Source of the DNA: Mesorhizobium sp. B2-1-1
GTDB lineage: Bacteria; Pseudomonadota; Alphaproteobacteria; Rhizobiales; Rhizobiaceae
Assembly: GCF_006442975.2 (NCBI RefSeq)
Contig: NZ_CP083954.1
Span: 3,603,501 to 3,667,500 of the forward strand
Direction of reading: 5' to 3'
Length of the DNA: 64,000 nt
Both the position numbers and the translations under genes were made by a program. Position 1 is the first letter of the stretch; each line of letters starts with the position of its first letter. The notes beneath the pieces are model-generated. The model had not been told where the DNA came from and did no database searches. It saw only the letters and a list, made by a program, of their open reading frames with translations. Shown here one piece after another: positions 1 to 8,516 of the stretch.

Positions 1-2
1 CT

Positions 3-200
3 GATGATCCTGTACCGTTGGCGGTGCGCCTGTGGCAGGAGGAGGTACACCGGCCTGGCGTATATGATCTGGAAGTGGACACATCGCTTCTGACGCCGGC
101 ACAATGTGCGGATGCGATCCGCGGGCGGCTCAGGCAAAATGTAGAGCCTCCGACGGCGTTTGAGAGGCTTTTGGCGTTCTCCGCAAACAAGCTGTCCTGA
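3..200 (+). CDS. Chloramphenicol phosphotransferase-like protein, C-terminal part (5' truncated by window)
   Basis: The reading frame is open from the window edge to a TGA at 198-200 and gives about 65 residues. It contains the stretch GVYDLEVDTSLLTPAQCADAI, which resembles the C-terminal YDLEVDT segment of CPT-type P-loop kinases. Those enzymes phosphorylate chloramphenicol in Streptomyces, but many rhizobial relatives have no known substrate. The Walker A part lies outside the window, so activity cannot be judged. The next 50 bases lead straight into a PAP2 phosphatase relic, which suggests a rearranged junction. The family call rests on one conserved segment. Confidence 0.6.
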   Translation, partial: DDPVPLAVRLWQEEVHRPGVYDLEVDTSLLTPAQCADAIRGRLRQNVEPPTAFERLLAFSANKLS

Positions 201-235
201 TCGCGCGCTCAGCGGCGATGAGAATGAATCTCAGC

Positions 236-352
236 CGCGCGGCCCGCTCCTCATCTACGGCGGGCATAATCTGATTGATGTGCTCGGCGGAATGGCGATC
301 ACGCTGATGTCCTGGCGGCTCGGATCCATGATTTTCGATGCGCAACCGCGTA
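236..352 (+). pseudogene. Relic of a PAP2-family phosphatase C-terminus
   Basis: Frame 1 reads GPLLIYGGHNLIDVLGGMAI and then a hydrophobic stretch. The H-x3-D pattern inside GGHNLIDVLGG matches the last conserved motif of PAP2 (phosphatidic acid phosphatase type 2) enzymes, followed by the usual final membrane helix. Nothing upstream encodes the other PAP2 motifs. The frame runs on without a convincing natural end into sequence antisense to the HIT gene. I read it as a 3' fragment left by a deletion or rearrangement. It could be chance similarity, but the motif and the following helix occur in the right order. Confidence 0.4.
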
Positions 353-833
353 ACCTTCCCAGACGGCCGCAGCTGCTGGGAACCACTGAAAGCCAGGCGT
401 CAGATAGTGGCATGGCCGCCTTTATCCGGCCGGCATTCTCGGCCAGCACCTCGGGTTTCTCCATCTGGCCCGTATGCGGCTTCAGCGCGATGCCTTCGAA
501 GCGCGGAATGACGTGGACGTGAAGGTGATAGACGGTCTGCCCGGAGGCCGGCTCGTTGAACTGCATCACGGTGACACCATCGGCCTTGAATGCCTCGCGG
601 ACGGCGAGCGCCACCTTCTGCACGACCGTGAAAAGCGGGCCGAACGTTGCCGGATCGGCGTCGAGCAGATTGCGCGACGGCGCCTTCGGCACCACCAGCG
701 TATGGCCCGTTCCCTGCGGCATCACATCCATGAAGGCAACGACCGCTTCGTCCTCGTAGACGCGGTGCGAGGGAATTTCACCGCGCAGGATCTTGGCAAA
801 GATGTTGTCGGTGTCATAGGCGGTTTCGGCCAT
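255..833 (-). CDS. HIT family hydrolase with atypical C-terminal extension
   Basis: This histidine-triad nucleotide hydrolase or transferase of the HINT/Fhit group should act on nucleotide phosphoramidates or dinucleotides in the cytosol. The triad HLHVHV is at residues 103-108, and the fold runs from DNIFAKILRGEIPSHRVYED to about residue 141. The start at 833 is chosen because ggag precedes it by a suitable distance; an upstream start would add a non-homologous leader. HIT proteins of this type are usually about 140 residues, but this one is 192. The last ~51 residues, rich in Ser, Pro and Arg, are antisense to the PAP2 relic, so the original stop was probably lost in the rearrangement. The catalytic core looks intact. 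Confidence 0.85.
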   Translation of the reverse strand: MAETAYDTDNIFAKILRGEIPSHRVYEDEAVVAFMDVMPQGTGHTLVVPKAPSRNLLDADPATFGPLFTVVQKVALAVREAFKADGVTVMQFNEPASGQTVYHLHVHVIPRFEGIALKPHTGQMEKPEVLAENAGRIKAAMPLSDAWLSVVPSSCGRLGRLRGCASKIMDPSRQDISVIAIPPSTSIRLCPP

Positions 834-991
834 GGCGAACGCTCCGGATTGTGCCTCGCTAATTGGTGTAGCGAAGCCTCTCGTGAGCGGCAAGACGATC
901 GGGCGAGATCGATGAAGCCGATCTCGACAGGCGTGCACTGCCAACCCAGGGATGCCGAACCTGACATATGCTCCTGCCCTGCAGGATGGGC

Positions 992-2206
992 CTACTCCTC
1001 GAGATCTTTGCGGAACGGTGTGTGCTCTTCCAGGTATTCGCCCATGCGTTCAACCTCGCGCCGTTCGCGCCTGAGATAATCGGCGACGGCGTTGCGCAGG
1101 CCGGGATGGGCGATGTAATGCGCGGAATGCATGATCACCGGCCGGTAGCCTCGCGCCAGCTTGTGTTCGCCCTGTGCGCCCGCCTCGACCACCTTCAGCT
1201 TGCGTTCGATGGCGAAGTCGATGGCCTGGTGATAGCAGACCTCGAAATGCAGGAACGGATGATCCTCGATGCAGCCCCAGTTGCGGCCGTAGAGCGCATC
1301 CGAGCCGATGAAGTTGATAGCGCCGGCAATGTAGCGGCCGTTGCGCCTGGCCATCACCAGCAGGATGTCCTCGGCCATGCGCTCGCCGATCAGCGAGAAG
1401 AATTCGCGGTTCAGATAGGGCCTGCCCCATTTGCGGCTGCCGGTGTCCATGTAGAAGGCGAAGAAATCGTCCCAGGCCCGTTCTGTAAGGTCCTTGCCGG
1501 TAAGCCAGTCGATGGAGATGCCGTCGGCAAGCGCCTCGCGGCGCTCCTTCTTCATGGCCTTGCGCTTGCGGGAGGCGAGCGTGGCGAGGAAATCGTCATA
1601 GGTCGAGAAGCCCTCGTTGACGAAGTGGAACTGCTGGTCGGTGCGATGCAGGAAGCCCGCCGCCTCCAGCACGTCCACGTCGCTCCCCTGCGCGAAGGTG
1701 ACATGCGCGGAAGAGACGCCGAGCCTTTCCGTCACCGCCTTCAATCCCTCGGCGAGCCCGGCCTTGACGGTGCCGGAATGCTGGCCCCTGCTCACCAGCA
1801 GGCGAGGGCCGGTGACCGGCGTGAACGGTACCGAGCATTGCAGTTTGGGATAGTAACGGCCGCCGGCGCGCTCGAAGGCATCCGACCAGCCGTGATCGAA
1901 CACATATTCGCCCTGGCTGTGTGATTTGAGATAGCAGGGGACCGCGCCGAGCAGCGTGCCTTGACCATTCTCCAGCCTGAGATGATGACCTTGCCAGCCA
2001 GTGCGCCGCACGGCGCAGCCGGAATCCTCGAGTGCGCTCAGGAAAGCATATGAAACGAGGGGGTTATAACCGTTTTCGGCATCACTGCGCGTGGTCCCGG
2101 CTAAACCGTCCCACTCTTCGCAGGTGAAGGCGCCGATGCCCGCCGCAATGCGGATCGCATACTCCGCATCAACCGTTTGCCCGTCGCCGTCGTCGCCCTG
2201 ATCCAT
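992..2206 (-). CDS. FemAB-like GNAT N-acetyltransferase (PF04339/DUF482 type)
   Basis: The 404-residue product matches the peptidogalycan biosysnthesis/recognition family (PF04339), a double-GNAT fold common in alphaproteobacteria. Supporting segments are NPLVSYAFLSALEDSGC near the N-terminus, a central SRKRKAMKKERREA stretch, and the C-terminal pair GRNWGCIEDHPFLHFEVCYH and EAGAQGEHKLARGYRP, where acyl acceptors are thought to bind. The substrate is unknown. Some relatives have been linked to peptidoglycan or lipid modification, but I would not assign one here. It stands alone, between the HIT gene and the GDPD-RidA pair on the same strand, with 56 bases to the GDPD stop. Confidence 0.85.
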   Translation of the reverse strand: MDQGDDGDGQTVDAEYAIRIAAGIGAFTCEEWDGLAGTTRSDAENGYNPLVSYAFLSALEDSGCAVRRTGWQGHHLRLENGQGTLLGAVPCYLKSHSQGEYVFDHGWSDAFERAGGRYYPKLQCSVPFTPVTGPRLLVSRGQHSGTVKAGLAEGLKAVTERLGVSSAHVTFAQGSDVDVLEAAGFLHRTDQQFHFVNEGFSTYDDFLATLASRKRKAMKKERREALADGISIDWLTGKDLTERAWDDFFAFYMDTGSRKWGRPYLNREFFSLIGERMAEDILLVMARRNGRYIAGAINFIGSDALYGRNWGCIEDHPFLHFEVCYHQAIDFAIERKLKVVEAGAQGEHKLARGYRPVIMHSAHYIAHPGLRNAVADYLRRERREVERMGEYLEEHTPFRKDLEE

Positions 2207-2262
2207 GAGGCTTATTTAAGCTCCATCCGGACCGCTACAAGTCACGTTCTAGGCACCCTGCC

Positions 2263-3006
2263 TCAAGTGACCTTGACCAGATCGGGCTCGAACCCTTCGA
2301 ACGTCATCTGGTCCGCATATTTGAATGTAAGGTCGACCGCCGGCTGGTCATGCACCGTCCAGGTGATGACCGGCATTTTGAGCCGTTCACGCACAAAGCT
2401 GACGAATGGATTCGGCAGGTCGCCCGCTGCGTAGGAGGTGAAGGCGATCTGATGCGCCAGCATGGCGAAATGCGCTTCGATCAGCCTGTCGTCCTTGCCA
2501 TAGGCGGTCAATCCAGCCGGGATGCCCGGCGCATCCCTGGCGAAATCGCGGATCAGCCAGTGGTCGAACGACATGATCGCCACCTTGCCCTTGTAGCGCT
2601 TGAGCAGCCTACCGACGCTCGCCACAAGGCCATTGTCGTATCCAGCCACGCCTTTTAGTTCGACCACCAGCGGCACCCGCCCGTCGATCAGATCGAGCGC
2701 CTCGCGCAGCGTCGGCACATGATCAGACGTGCCGCCGACCTTGAGCGCTGCCAGTTCGGCCGCCGTGCGCTGCCAGACGAAACCGTCGTGCCCAGTCAGC
2801 CGCTGCAAGTCGCCATCATGGATAATGACGGGAACTCCGTCCGACGACAGGTGCACGTCGCATTCGATGGCATAGCCGCGTTCGGCCGCGGCGGCAAAGG
2901 CGGAGAGGGTGTTTTCCCAGCGCGTCTTGTTCATGTCGTGAAAGCCGCGATGGGCGACAGGCCGGGCAATCAGCCAGGAAAGGTCGGTCATGTCAGGCTC
3001 GCTCAT
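2263..3006 (-). CDS. Glycerophosphodiester phosphodiesterase
   Basis: The enzyme hydrolyses glycerophosphodiesters to glycerol-3-phosphate and an alcohol. Catalytic GDPD residues are visible: His19-Arg20 in AHRGF, Glu31-Asn32 in WENT, Glu48 and Asp50 in IECDVH, His52, and His63 in IIHDGDLQRLTG. No signal peptide is present, so it is probably a cytosolic UgpQ-like form. At 247 residues it is a normal single-domain length. Its start overlaps the RidA stop as ATGA at 3003-3006, which implies translational coupling in a two-gene operon. An in-frame Met at residue 6 is an alternative start. Confidence 0.9.
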   Translation of the reverse strand: MSEPDMTDLSWLIARPVAHRGFHDMNKTRWENTLSAFAAAAERGYAIECDVHLSSDGVPVIIHDGDLQRLTGHDGFVWQRTAAELAALKVGGTSDHVPTLREALDLIDGRVPLVVELKGVAGYDNGLVASVGRLLKRYKGKVAIMSFDHWLIRDFARDAPGIPAGLTAYGKDDRLIEAHFAMLAHQIAFTSYAAGDLPNPFVSFVRERLKMPVITWTVHDQPAVDLTFKYADQMTFEGFEPDLVKVT

Positions 3007-3467
3007 TCGACTTCGAAGATCGCTTCGATTTCCACCGCGGCATTAAGCGGCAGCGAAGCCGTGCCGACAGCGGAACGGGCGTGCTTGCCGCGGTCGCCGA
3101 GCGCCGCCACCAGGAAATCGGAGGCGCCGTTGGCGACCAGATGCTGCTCGACGAAATCCGGCGCCGAGGCGACGAAGACGGTGATTTTGACGAGCCGGCG
3201 TATCTTCTCGAGATCGCCAAGTGCCGCCTTGGCTTGCGCCAGGATGTTGATCGCGCAGTATTTTGCCGCTTCCTTGCCGGTTGCTGTGTCGACGTCGCGG
3301 CCAAGCAGTCCGCTCGCCTGCAGCTTGCCGTCCTTGAGCGGCAATTGTCCGGCGGTGAAAAGCAGGTTTCCGGTCCTGCAATGCGGCACGTAGTTGGCGG
3401 CAGGCGCCGCGGCCGCGGGAATGGTGACCCCGAGGTCGTTTAGCCGCTTTTCGATTGTTTCACTCAT
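3003..3467 (-). CDS. RidA/YjgF family enamine/imine deaminase
   Basis: RidA proteins hydrolyse reactive 2-aminoacrylate and related enamines and so protect PLP enzymes. This 154-residue version carries CRTGNLLFTAGQLPLKDGKL and, near the C-terminus, GDRGKHARSAVGTASLPLNA. The latter holds the conserved Arg-Ser-Ala-V and Leu-Pro segments of the long RidA subgroup (about 150 residues). It lies upstream of, and overlaps, the glycerophosphodiesterase gene. No functional link between the two is evident, so they may simply be co-transcribed. Confidence 0.9.
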   Translation of the reverse strand: MSETIEKRLNDLGVTIPAAAAPAANYVPHCRTGNLLFTAGQLPLKDGKLQASGLLGRDVDTATGKEAAKYCAINILAQAKAALGDLEKIRRLVKITVFVASAPDFVEQHLVANGASDFLVAALGDRGKHARSAVGTASLPLNAAVEIEAIFEVE

Positions 3468-3605
3468 TGCTTTTCCCTATTGCTGGAAGGCGCCGCGTCA
3501 GCCGGGCCGAAATTGCTATTTTTGCCTCGCTTCCGCCACGACTTTTTTTAAGCTGGACCATCTTTCCCTGCGGCCTGCCATCAGCCGCGACGATCGGAGC
3601 CTCTC

Positions 3606-4433
3606 ATGCGCGCAACGCGCCTTGCATTCCATGCCGTCCTGTTGCCGGCGGTCTTTTCGATAGGTCCCGCTTTCGCCGTGCCGGCGCTGCAGGCGCATCG
3701 CGCCGTCTACGACCTTACCCTCAAGAAGGCGGACGACCGCTCCGGGATCACCGGCATTACCGGTCGCATGGTCTACGAATTCAACGGCTCGGCCTGCGAG
3801 GGGTATACGGTGAAATTTCGCTTCGTCACCCAGATCGCCACCAGCGACAATACCAAGCTGACCGACCAGCAAACGACGACGTTCGAGGATGCCGAAGGCA
3901 AGACCTTCTCGTTCGTGACCAAATCCTTCGTCGATCAGAACCTCGACAAGGAGGTCAAGGGCGTCGCCACGAAGGAAACGAAAGGGCTGAAGGTCGATAT
4001 CGACAAGCCCGAGAAGAACAGCCTGGAACTTGCCGCCACCCAGTTTCCGACCCAGCACCTGGTCGAATTGATCGACAAGGCCGAGAAGGGTGAAAACTTC
4101 TATCAAACCAATCTGTTCGACGGTTCCGAGGACGCCAACAAGGTGATGTCCACCACCGTCGTCGTCGGCAAGAGGACCGATGCCGACAAGGCCGATCCGG
4201 AAGCGCCGGCGCTGGCCAAGCTTGCCACCGACAAATACTGGCCGGTCGACATCGCCTATTTCGACGACAGTGCCAAGAACGGAGAAGAGACGCCGGAATA
4301 CCGGATCAGCTTCAAGCTGCACGAGAACGGCATCACCCGCGATCTAACCATGGACTATGGCGATTTCTCCATGACCGGCAAGCTGGTCAATCTGTCGCTT
4401 TTCGACCAGACGAAGGCCTGCCCGACGAAATAA
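3606..4433 (+). CDS. eipB: EipB family (DUF1849) periplasmic cell-envelope integrity protein
   Basis: The 275-residue precursor has a signal peptide ending near AFA at residue 24. The mature start VPALQAHRAVYDLTL is typical of EipB, a beta-spiral periplasmic protein needed for envelope integrity in Brucella. Two cysteines, Cys64 (GSACEGY) and Cys272 (KACPTK), sit where the conserved disulfide of the family lies. Central Lys- and Asp-rich stretches alternate with predicted strands. The gene is monocistronic and divergent from ridA, with 138 bases between starts. The family call is firm; the role here is by analogy. Confidence 0.88.
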   Translation: MRATRLAFHAVLLPAVFSIGPAFAVPALQAHRAVYDLTLKKADDRSGITGITGRMVYEFNGSACEGYTVKFRFVTQIATSDNTKLTDQQTTTFEDAEGKTFSFVTKSFVDQNLDKEVKGVATKETKGLKVDIDKPEKNSLELAATQFPTQHLVELIDKAEKGENFYQTNLFDGSEDANKVMSTTVVVGKRTDADKADPEAPALAKLATDKYWPVDIAYFDDSAKNGEETPEYRISFKLHENGITRDLTMDYGDFSMTGKLVNLSLFDQTKACPTK

Positions 4434-4599
4434 ACTTCGATTTGCCTCGACGCAGCGCCGTCGCGGTCCACGGCTTGAAAGCGTCGCGGCGGCTTCTCAT
4501 CTTCTCGAGGCCGCCGGCCGCTTCATCTTCTGTGCGAATCCCTTCTATCATCGCTCGTCGCCGGTACCGGTCGGCGGAAGAAGGAATGCGGCGAGCCTC

Positions 4600-4878
4600 A
4601 TGGCGGTCTATGTCGACGCGGCGATCTGGAAATGGGTTGGCCATCGCTGGTGCCATCTGATGGCCGACGACACCGATGAACTGCATCGTTTCGCCGCGCA
4701 ACTCGGCATCAAGCGCTCATCCTACCAGGGGCCGCCGAAGACATCGGCGCCGCATTATGACATAACCGGTTTCGAGCGCGACCGCGCGGTGCGGCTCGGT
4801 GCCATCGAGTGCAATCGTGAAGAGATCGTCGCGATCTTCCGGCGGGTGAGGGTGCCAAAGGGTAAGATAAAGTGTTGA
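4600..4878 (+). CDS. DUF4031 domain-containing protein
   Basis: This 92-residue protein starts with AVYVDAAIWKWVGHRWCHLM, followed by ADDTDELHRFAAQLGIKRS and SAPHYDITGFERDRAVRLGA, the full DUF4031 pattern. The family has no established function. It is usually encoded alone and often lies near nucleotide or translation genes. The ATG at 4600 is chosen because homology begins there and the upstream frame looks non-coding. It lies 47 bases upstream of the proposed rpsB promoter. Confidence 0.8.
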   Translation: MAVYVDAAIWKWVGHRWCHLMADDTDELHRFAAQLGIKRSSYQGPPKTSAPHYDITGFERDRAVRLGAIECNREEIVAIFRRVRVPKGKIKC

Positions 4879-4924
4879 GGGCACGCGCGGATCGCCGCAG
4901 GCGCGCCGCAATGCGTCGTTGCGC

Positions 4925-4953
4925 TTGCGTTTGGAGCACTTCCCCTCTATATG
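4925..4953 (+). promoter_or_regulatory. Candidate sigma-70 promoter for rpsB-tsf
   Basis: TTGCGT (4925-4930) and TATATG (4948-4953) are separated by 17 bases, about 130 bases upstream of rpsB. The remaining leader, about 120 bases, contains short GC-rich inverted repeats that could form an RNA structure, as expected for autoregulated S2 mRNAs. This is prediction from the sequence only. Confidence 0.45.
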
Positions 4954-5080
4954 CGCGCTCATTCCACACACGGACTTTGGTGTCTGCCCGGGAGAAATCC
5001 GGCTGAAACCTCCGGTGGCATCGAGGACTTCGTCCGAAAATGCCTGTGTCCGTGGAGGCTAACCGGAAAGGAAAATGAGA

Positions 5081-5863
5081 ATGGCTCTGCCTGATTTCAG
5101 CATGCGCCAGCTTTTGGAAGCTGGCATTCACTTCGGCCACCAGACCCACCGCTGGAACCCGAAGATGGCGCCCTATATCTACGGCGCCCGCAACAACATC
5201 CACATCATCGACCTCAGCCAAACGGTGCCGTTGCTGCACCAGGCGCTGAAGCAGGTTTCCGACACCGTCGCCAAGGGCGGCCGCGTGCTGTTCGTCGGCA
5301 CCAAGCGCCAGGCGTCCGACATCGTCGCCGATGCCGCGCAGCGTTCGGCCCAGTACTATGTCAACTCGCGTTGGCTGGGCGGCATGCTGACCAACTGGAA
5401 GACGATCTCGAACTCGATCCAGCGCCTGCGCAAGCTCGACGAGATGCTGGCCGGCGAGGCGCAAGGGTTGACCAAGAAGGAGCGTCTCAATCTCGACCGC
5501 GAGCGCGAGAAGCTCGACAAGGCTCTCGGCGGCATCAAGGACATGGGCTCGACGCCCGACCTGATGTTCGTGATCGACACCAACAAGGAAGCGATCGCCA
5601 TCCTCGAGGCCAAGCGCCTTGGCATTCCGGTCGTCGCCATCATCGACTCGAACTGCGATCCGGACAAGATCGACTTCCCGATCCCCGGCAATGACGACGC
5701 CGCGCGCGCCATCCAGCTCTATTGCGACCTCATCGCGAAGGCTGCCATCGACGGCATCGCCCGCCAGCAGGGCGCGCTGGGTGTCGACATCGGCGCTTCG
5801 GTGGAAGCTCCGGTCGAGCCGGTGCTCGGCGAAACTCCGGCGGCGGAAACTCCGGAAGCGTGA
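5081..5863 (+). CDS. rpsB: 30S ribosomal protein S2
   Basis: S2 binds the small subunit near the S1 site and is needed for translation initiation. [20 protein letters not shown] opens the canonical sequence. Family hallmarks follow: [44 protein letters not shown] and [21 protein letters not shown]. The 260 residues end in an acidic, Ala/Pro/Glu-rich tail common in rhizobial S2. The start at 5081 is preferred to an in-frame ATG at 5075 because homology begins with MALPDF; ggaaagg lies just upstream. It is followed by tsf, as in most bacteria. Confidence 0.97.
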   Translation: MALPDFSMRQLLEAGIHFGHQTHRWNPKMAPYIYGARNNIHIIDLSQTVPLLHQALKQVSDTVAKGGRVLFVGTKRQASDIVADAAQRSAQYYVNSRWLGGMLTNWKTISNSIQRLRKLDEMLAGEAQGLTKKERLNLDREREKLDKALGGIKDMGSTPDLMFVIDTNKEAIAILEAKRLGIPVVAIIDSNCDPDKIDFPIPGNDDAARAIQLYCDLIAKAAIDGIARQQGALGVDIGASVEAPVEPVLGETPAAETPEA

Positions 5864-5916
5864 TAGCGAGGGCCGGTCACGGCCTTCATCTTTCTAATAT
5901 TTTGACGCGTTAAACG

Positions 5917-5945
5917 GACGCACCGTCGAGATTCGATGGTGCGTC
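5917..5945 (+). terminator. rpsB-tsf intergenic hairpin (attenuator-like)
   Basis: The 8-base arms gacgcacc (5917-5924) and ggtgcgtc (5938-5945) are perfectly complementary with a 13-base loop. No T-run follows, so this is more likely a partial terminator or mRNA-processing hairpin that sets S2 and EF-Ts ratios than a full stop. Confidence 0.45.
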
Positions 5946-5970
5946 GGCGCATTTGAACAAAGAGGCGACA

Positions 5971-6891
5971 ATGAGCATTTCGGCTGCACAGGTCAAAGAA
6001 CTCCGCGACTTGACCGGCGCGGGCATGATGGACTGCAAGGCGGCGTTGAACGAGACCAACGGCAACATGGAAGAAGCCGTCGACTGGCTGCGCAAGAAGG
6101 GTATCTCCAAGGCCGACAAGAAGGCAGGCCGCACCGCGGCCGAGGGCCTGATCGGCGTCGATTCCGGCGTGCGCGAGGCCGCGGTCGTCGAGGTCAATTC
6201 CGAGACCGACTTCGTAGCCCGCAACGCCGCCTTCCAGGAGATCGTCGCCAACGTCGCCAAGGTGGCGCTGGCCTATGGCACGAGCGAGGCCGTGGCTGCC
6301 GCGAAGTACCCGGGTTCGGACAAGTCGGTCACCGACACCATCAAGGACGCCGTCGGTACCATCGGCGAGAACATGGGCTTCCGCCGTTCGGCCAAGCTCA
6401 CCGTTCCGCACGGCGCCGTCGCGACCTATGTTCACAACGCGGTTGCCGACGGCCTTGGCAAGCTCGGCGTCCTGGTCGCTATCGAGACCACGGGCAACGA
6501 GCACGCGGCCAATGCATTCGCCCGCCAGGTCGCCATGCATGTCGCCGCCACCAACCCGATGGCGCTGACCACCGAGGAACTCGATCCCGCGGCAGTCGAG
6601 CGCGAGAAGGCGATCTTCGCCGACCAGGCGCGCCAGTCCGGCAAGCCGGAGGCGATCATCGAGAAGATGGTCGAGGGCCGCCTGCGCAAGTTCTACGAGG
6701 AAGTCGTGCTTCTGAAGCAGGCCTTCGTGCTCAATCCCGACATCACCGTCGAGAAGGCGCTGAAGGATGCCGAGAAGGAGATCGGCGCTCCGGCCAAGAT
6801 CTCGGCCTATCTGCGTTTCGCGCTCGGCGAAGGCATCGAGAAGGAAGCGACCGATTTCGCGGCGGAAGTCGCGGCGGCGGTCAAGAAATAG
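5971..6891 (+). CDS. tsf: Translation elongation factor Ts
   Basis: EF-Ts exchanges GDP for GTP on EF-Tu. The N-terminal UBA-like segment is present ([19 protein letters not shown]), as is the EF-Tu-contacting motif SETDFVARN. The central and C-terminal dimerisation regions complete a normal 306 residues. The start at 5971 (MSISAAQ) is preferred because aaagagg precedes it; the ATG at 5953 adds only a short non-homologous leader. It forms a two-gene unit with rpsB. Unlike the common rpsB-tsf-pyrH-frr order, three unrelated genes separate it from pyrH. Confidence 0.97.
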   Translation: MSISAAQVKELRDLTGAGMMDCKAALNETNGNMEEAVDWLRKKGISKADKKAGRTAAEGLIGVDSGVREAAVVEVNSETDFVARNAAFQEIVANVAKVALAYGTSEAVAAAKYPGSDKSVTDTIKDAVGTIGENMGFRRSAKLTVPHGAVATYVHNAVADGLGKLGVLVAIETTGNEHAANAFARQVAMHVAATNPMALTTEELDPAAVEREKAIFADQARQSGKPEAIIEKMVEGRLRKFYEEVVLLKQAFVLNPDITVEKALKDAEKEIGAPAKISAYLRFALGEGIEKEATDFAAEVAAAVKK

Positions 6892-6918
6892 CCCGAAGAA
6901 CAAGTAAGGCTAAACGGC

Positions 6919-7845
6919 TCAGGCAACTCGGCCGGGTGTCCGCATGGATGCCCGGCCGATTTCTTGTGCGGTGTCGATGAAGGCCCTCAGCTTCGGCGCC
7001 ATCGACGCCCGGCGCGGAAAGTAAAGGAAAAGGCCGGGTTCCTCGATTGTCGTCTTTGGCAGGATCTGGACGAGGCGTCCTGCGGCAAGATCGACGCGCA
7101 CCAGCGGCTCGAACACATAGGCGAGCCCGACCCCTGCAAGCGCAAGATCGATCGCCGCCAGCGAATCGGTCACGACGGCCGTGCCACGCGTCTCGACCAC
7201 GACCTCCTTGCCGTTGTCGTTCAAATCCCAACGATAGAGCGCGCCGGAGCGGACAAGCCTGTAGCCTATGCAATTATGGTTCGCGAGGTCGGCCACGTCG
7301 CGTGGACGGCCGCGCTTTCCGATATAGTCCGGCGAGGCGACCAGCACGGCCTTGAAAGGCTGCGTCAGCCGTATGGCGGTCATGTCCTGCGCGATCATCT
7401 CGCCCAGCCTGATGCCGGCGTCAAAACCTTCCCCGACGATATCGACCAGGGCTTGATCGGCGAAAACCTCGACCGTCACATCCGGATAGCGATCGGCCAT
7501 GGCTGCGATCACAGGCGTCACCGCCAAAGGGATCGCGATGTTGGAGGCATTGATCCTGAGCAGACCGGAAGGCCGTCCCTTGACGCCGCGGATGCGGTCC
7601 ATCCGCTCCGCGATGTCCTGAAGGGCAGGGCCCGCTGTCTCCACCAATGCCTTGCCGGCTTCTGTCAGCGAGACGCTACGTGTCGTGCGCGCAAACAGCG
7701 GCTGGCCGATGCGTTCTTCCACCAGCCGCACCGCATGGCTGACCGCCGACGGGCTCATGCCGAGCTCGGCCGCGGCAAGCGCGAAGCCGCCGCGTCGCGC
7801 CACGGCAACGATGACGGGCAGGTGGGTAAGCAGGTCCCGGTCCAT
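6919..7845 (-). CDS. LysR family transcriptional regulator
   Basis: The 308-residue product has an N-terminal winged HTH (residues ~7-65, with AAAELGMSPSAVSHAVRLVE as the recognition part). The substrate-binding half follows, including RINASNIAIPLAVTPVI and the DAGIRLGEM segment seen in the DsdA/AaeR-like LysR group. It is divergent from the SnoaL-like and aldo-keto reductase genes, which are its likely targets. Its start codon lies inside a 12-base palindrome, suggesting autoregulation. Its last codons coincide with the terminator hairpin of convergent tsf. The effector is unknown. Confidence 0.92.
   Translation of the reverse strand: MDRDLLTHLPVIVAVARRGGFALAAAELGMSPSAVSHAVRLVEERIGQPLFARTTRSVSLTEAGKALVETAGPALQDIAERMDRIRGVKGRPSGLLRINASNIAIPLAVTPVIAAMADRYPDVTVEVFADQALVDIVGEGFDAGIRLGEMIAQDMTAIRLTQPFKAVLVASPDYIGKRGRPRDVADLANHNCIGYRLVRSGALYRWDLNDNGKEVVVETRGTAVVTDSLAAIDLALAGVGLAYVFEPLVRVDLAAGRLVQILPKTTIEEPGLFLYFPRRASMAPKLRAFIDTAQEIGRASMRTPGRVA
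6928..6966 (+). terminator. tsf terminator hairpin embedded in the 3' end of the LysR gene
   Basis: Arms tcggccggg (6928-6936) and cccggccga (6951-6959) pair perfectly, and an inner tcc/gga extends the loop structure. TTTCTT follows. It is placed 36 bases after the tsf stop and is also coding for the last LysR residues on the other strand. Confidence 0.65.
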
Positions 7846-7854
7846 TCATGAATG
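7843..7854. promoter_or_regulatory. 12-base palindrome over the LysR start codon
   Basis: The sequence cattcatgaatg is a perfect palindrome and contains the LysR start codon (7843-7845 on the reverse strand). It lies in the 114-base divergent spacer to the SnoaL-like gene. It could be an operator used for autoregulation, but no binding data can be inferred from one site. Confidence 0.35.
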
Positions 7855-7959
7855 ATATCGCATAGTCTTTGCGAACAATGCAATCTTATCGATGGCGGCG
7901 CGTTGATCCACATTGTCCTCGATACATCGTCGGCGGGCTGATTTTCCAGGAGACGAGAC

Positions 7960-8487
7960 ATGAATGCTTTGAAACACGTGACCTTCGCCGCGGGACTGGC
8001 GCTGGCGCCGATCGATGCCGGCGGAGCCGAACCGGCGGAGTGGCAGGCGCTTGCCGACGAGCGCGCGGTCATCCGCATCGCCGATGCCATCGACCGCGCC
8101 GTCGATGCACAGGACTGGAAACTTGCCCGCAGCTATTTCGCGGATCGGGTTACCGCGGATTTCAGCAGCCTGTCCGGACAGCCGGCGGCCAACATTGCCT
8201 CCGATGAGCTGATCGGCGCCTGGGCCGGCAACCTCAAGGGCGGCAAGACCAGCCTGCATCTGCGCACCAATCACCAAGTCGTTCTCGAAGCGGACACGGC
8301 GACCGTCCTGTCGAACGGCTATGCCTGGAACCGGATGGAAGGCAATGGCGAGCCGCTTTGGGAAGTCTGGGGCACATATGAGCACCACCTGACCCGCTCC
8401 GGCGCGGGTTGGAAGGTCGACGGCTTCACCTTCCGCGTGACCCATGAGCGCGGCAATCCCTGGGTCAAGACGACACCCGGCCAATAA
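7960..8487 (+). CDS. SnoaL-like / NTF2-superfamily protein
   Basis: The 175-residue protein has an N-terminal stretch that could be a weak signal peptide (MNALKHVTFAAGLALAPIDA). The NTF2 cone-fold pattern follows: AVIRIADAIDRAVDAQDWKL, then a strand-rich part ending GWKVDGFTFRV. Such proteins can be polyketide cyclases, dehydratases or simple ligand binders; the reaction is not predictable here. It is followed after 29 bases by the aldo-keto reductase gene and divergent from the LysR gene, so the three probably form one regulatory unit. Confidence 0.8.
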   Translation: MNALKHVTFAAGLALAPIDAGGAEPAEWQALADERAVIRIADAIDRAVDAQDWKLARSYFADRVTADFSSLSGQPAANIASDELIGAWAGNLKGGKTSLHLRTNHQVVLEADTATVLSNGYAWNRMEGNGEPLWEVWGTYEHHLTRSGAGWKVDGFTFRVTHERGNPWVKTTPGQ

Positions 8488-8516
8488 CCCAACATCAAAC
8501 TCGATCGGAGAATATC

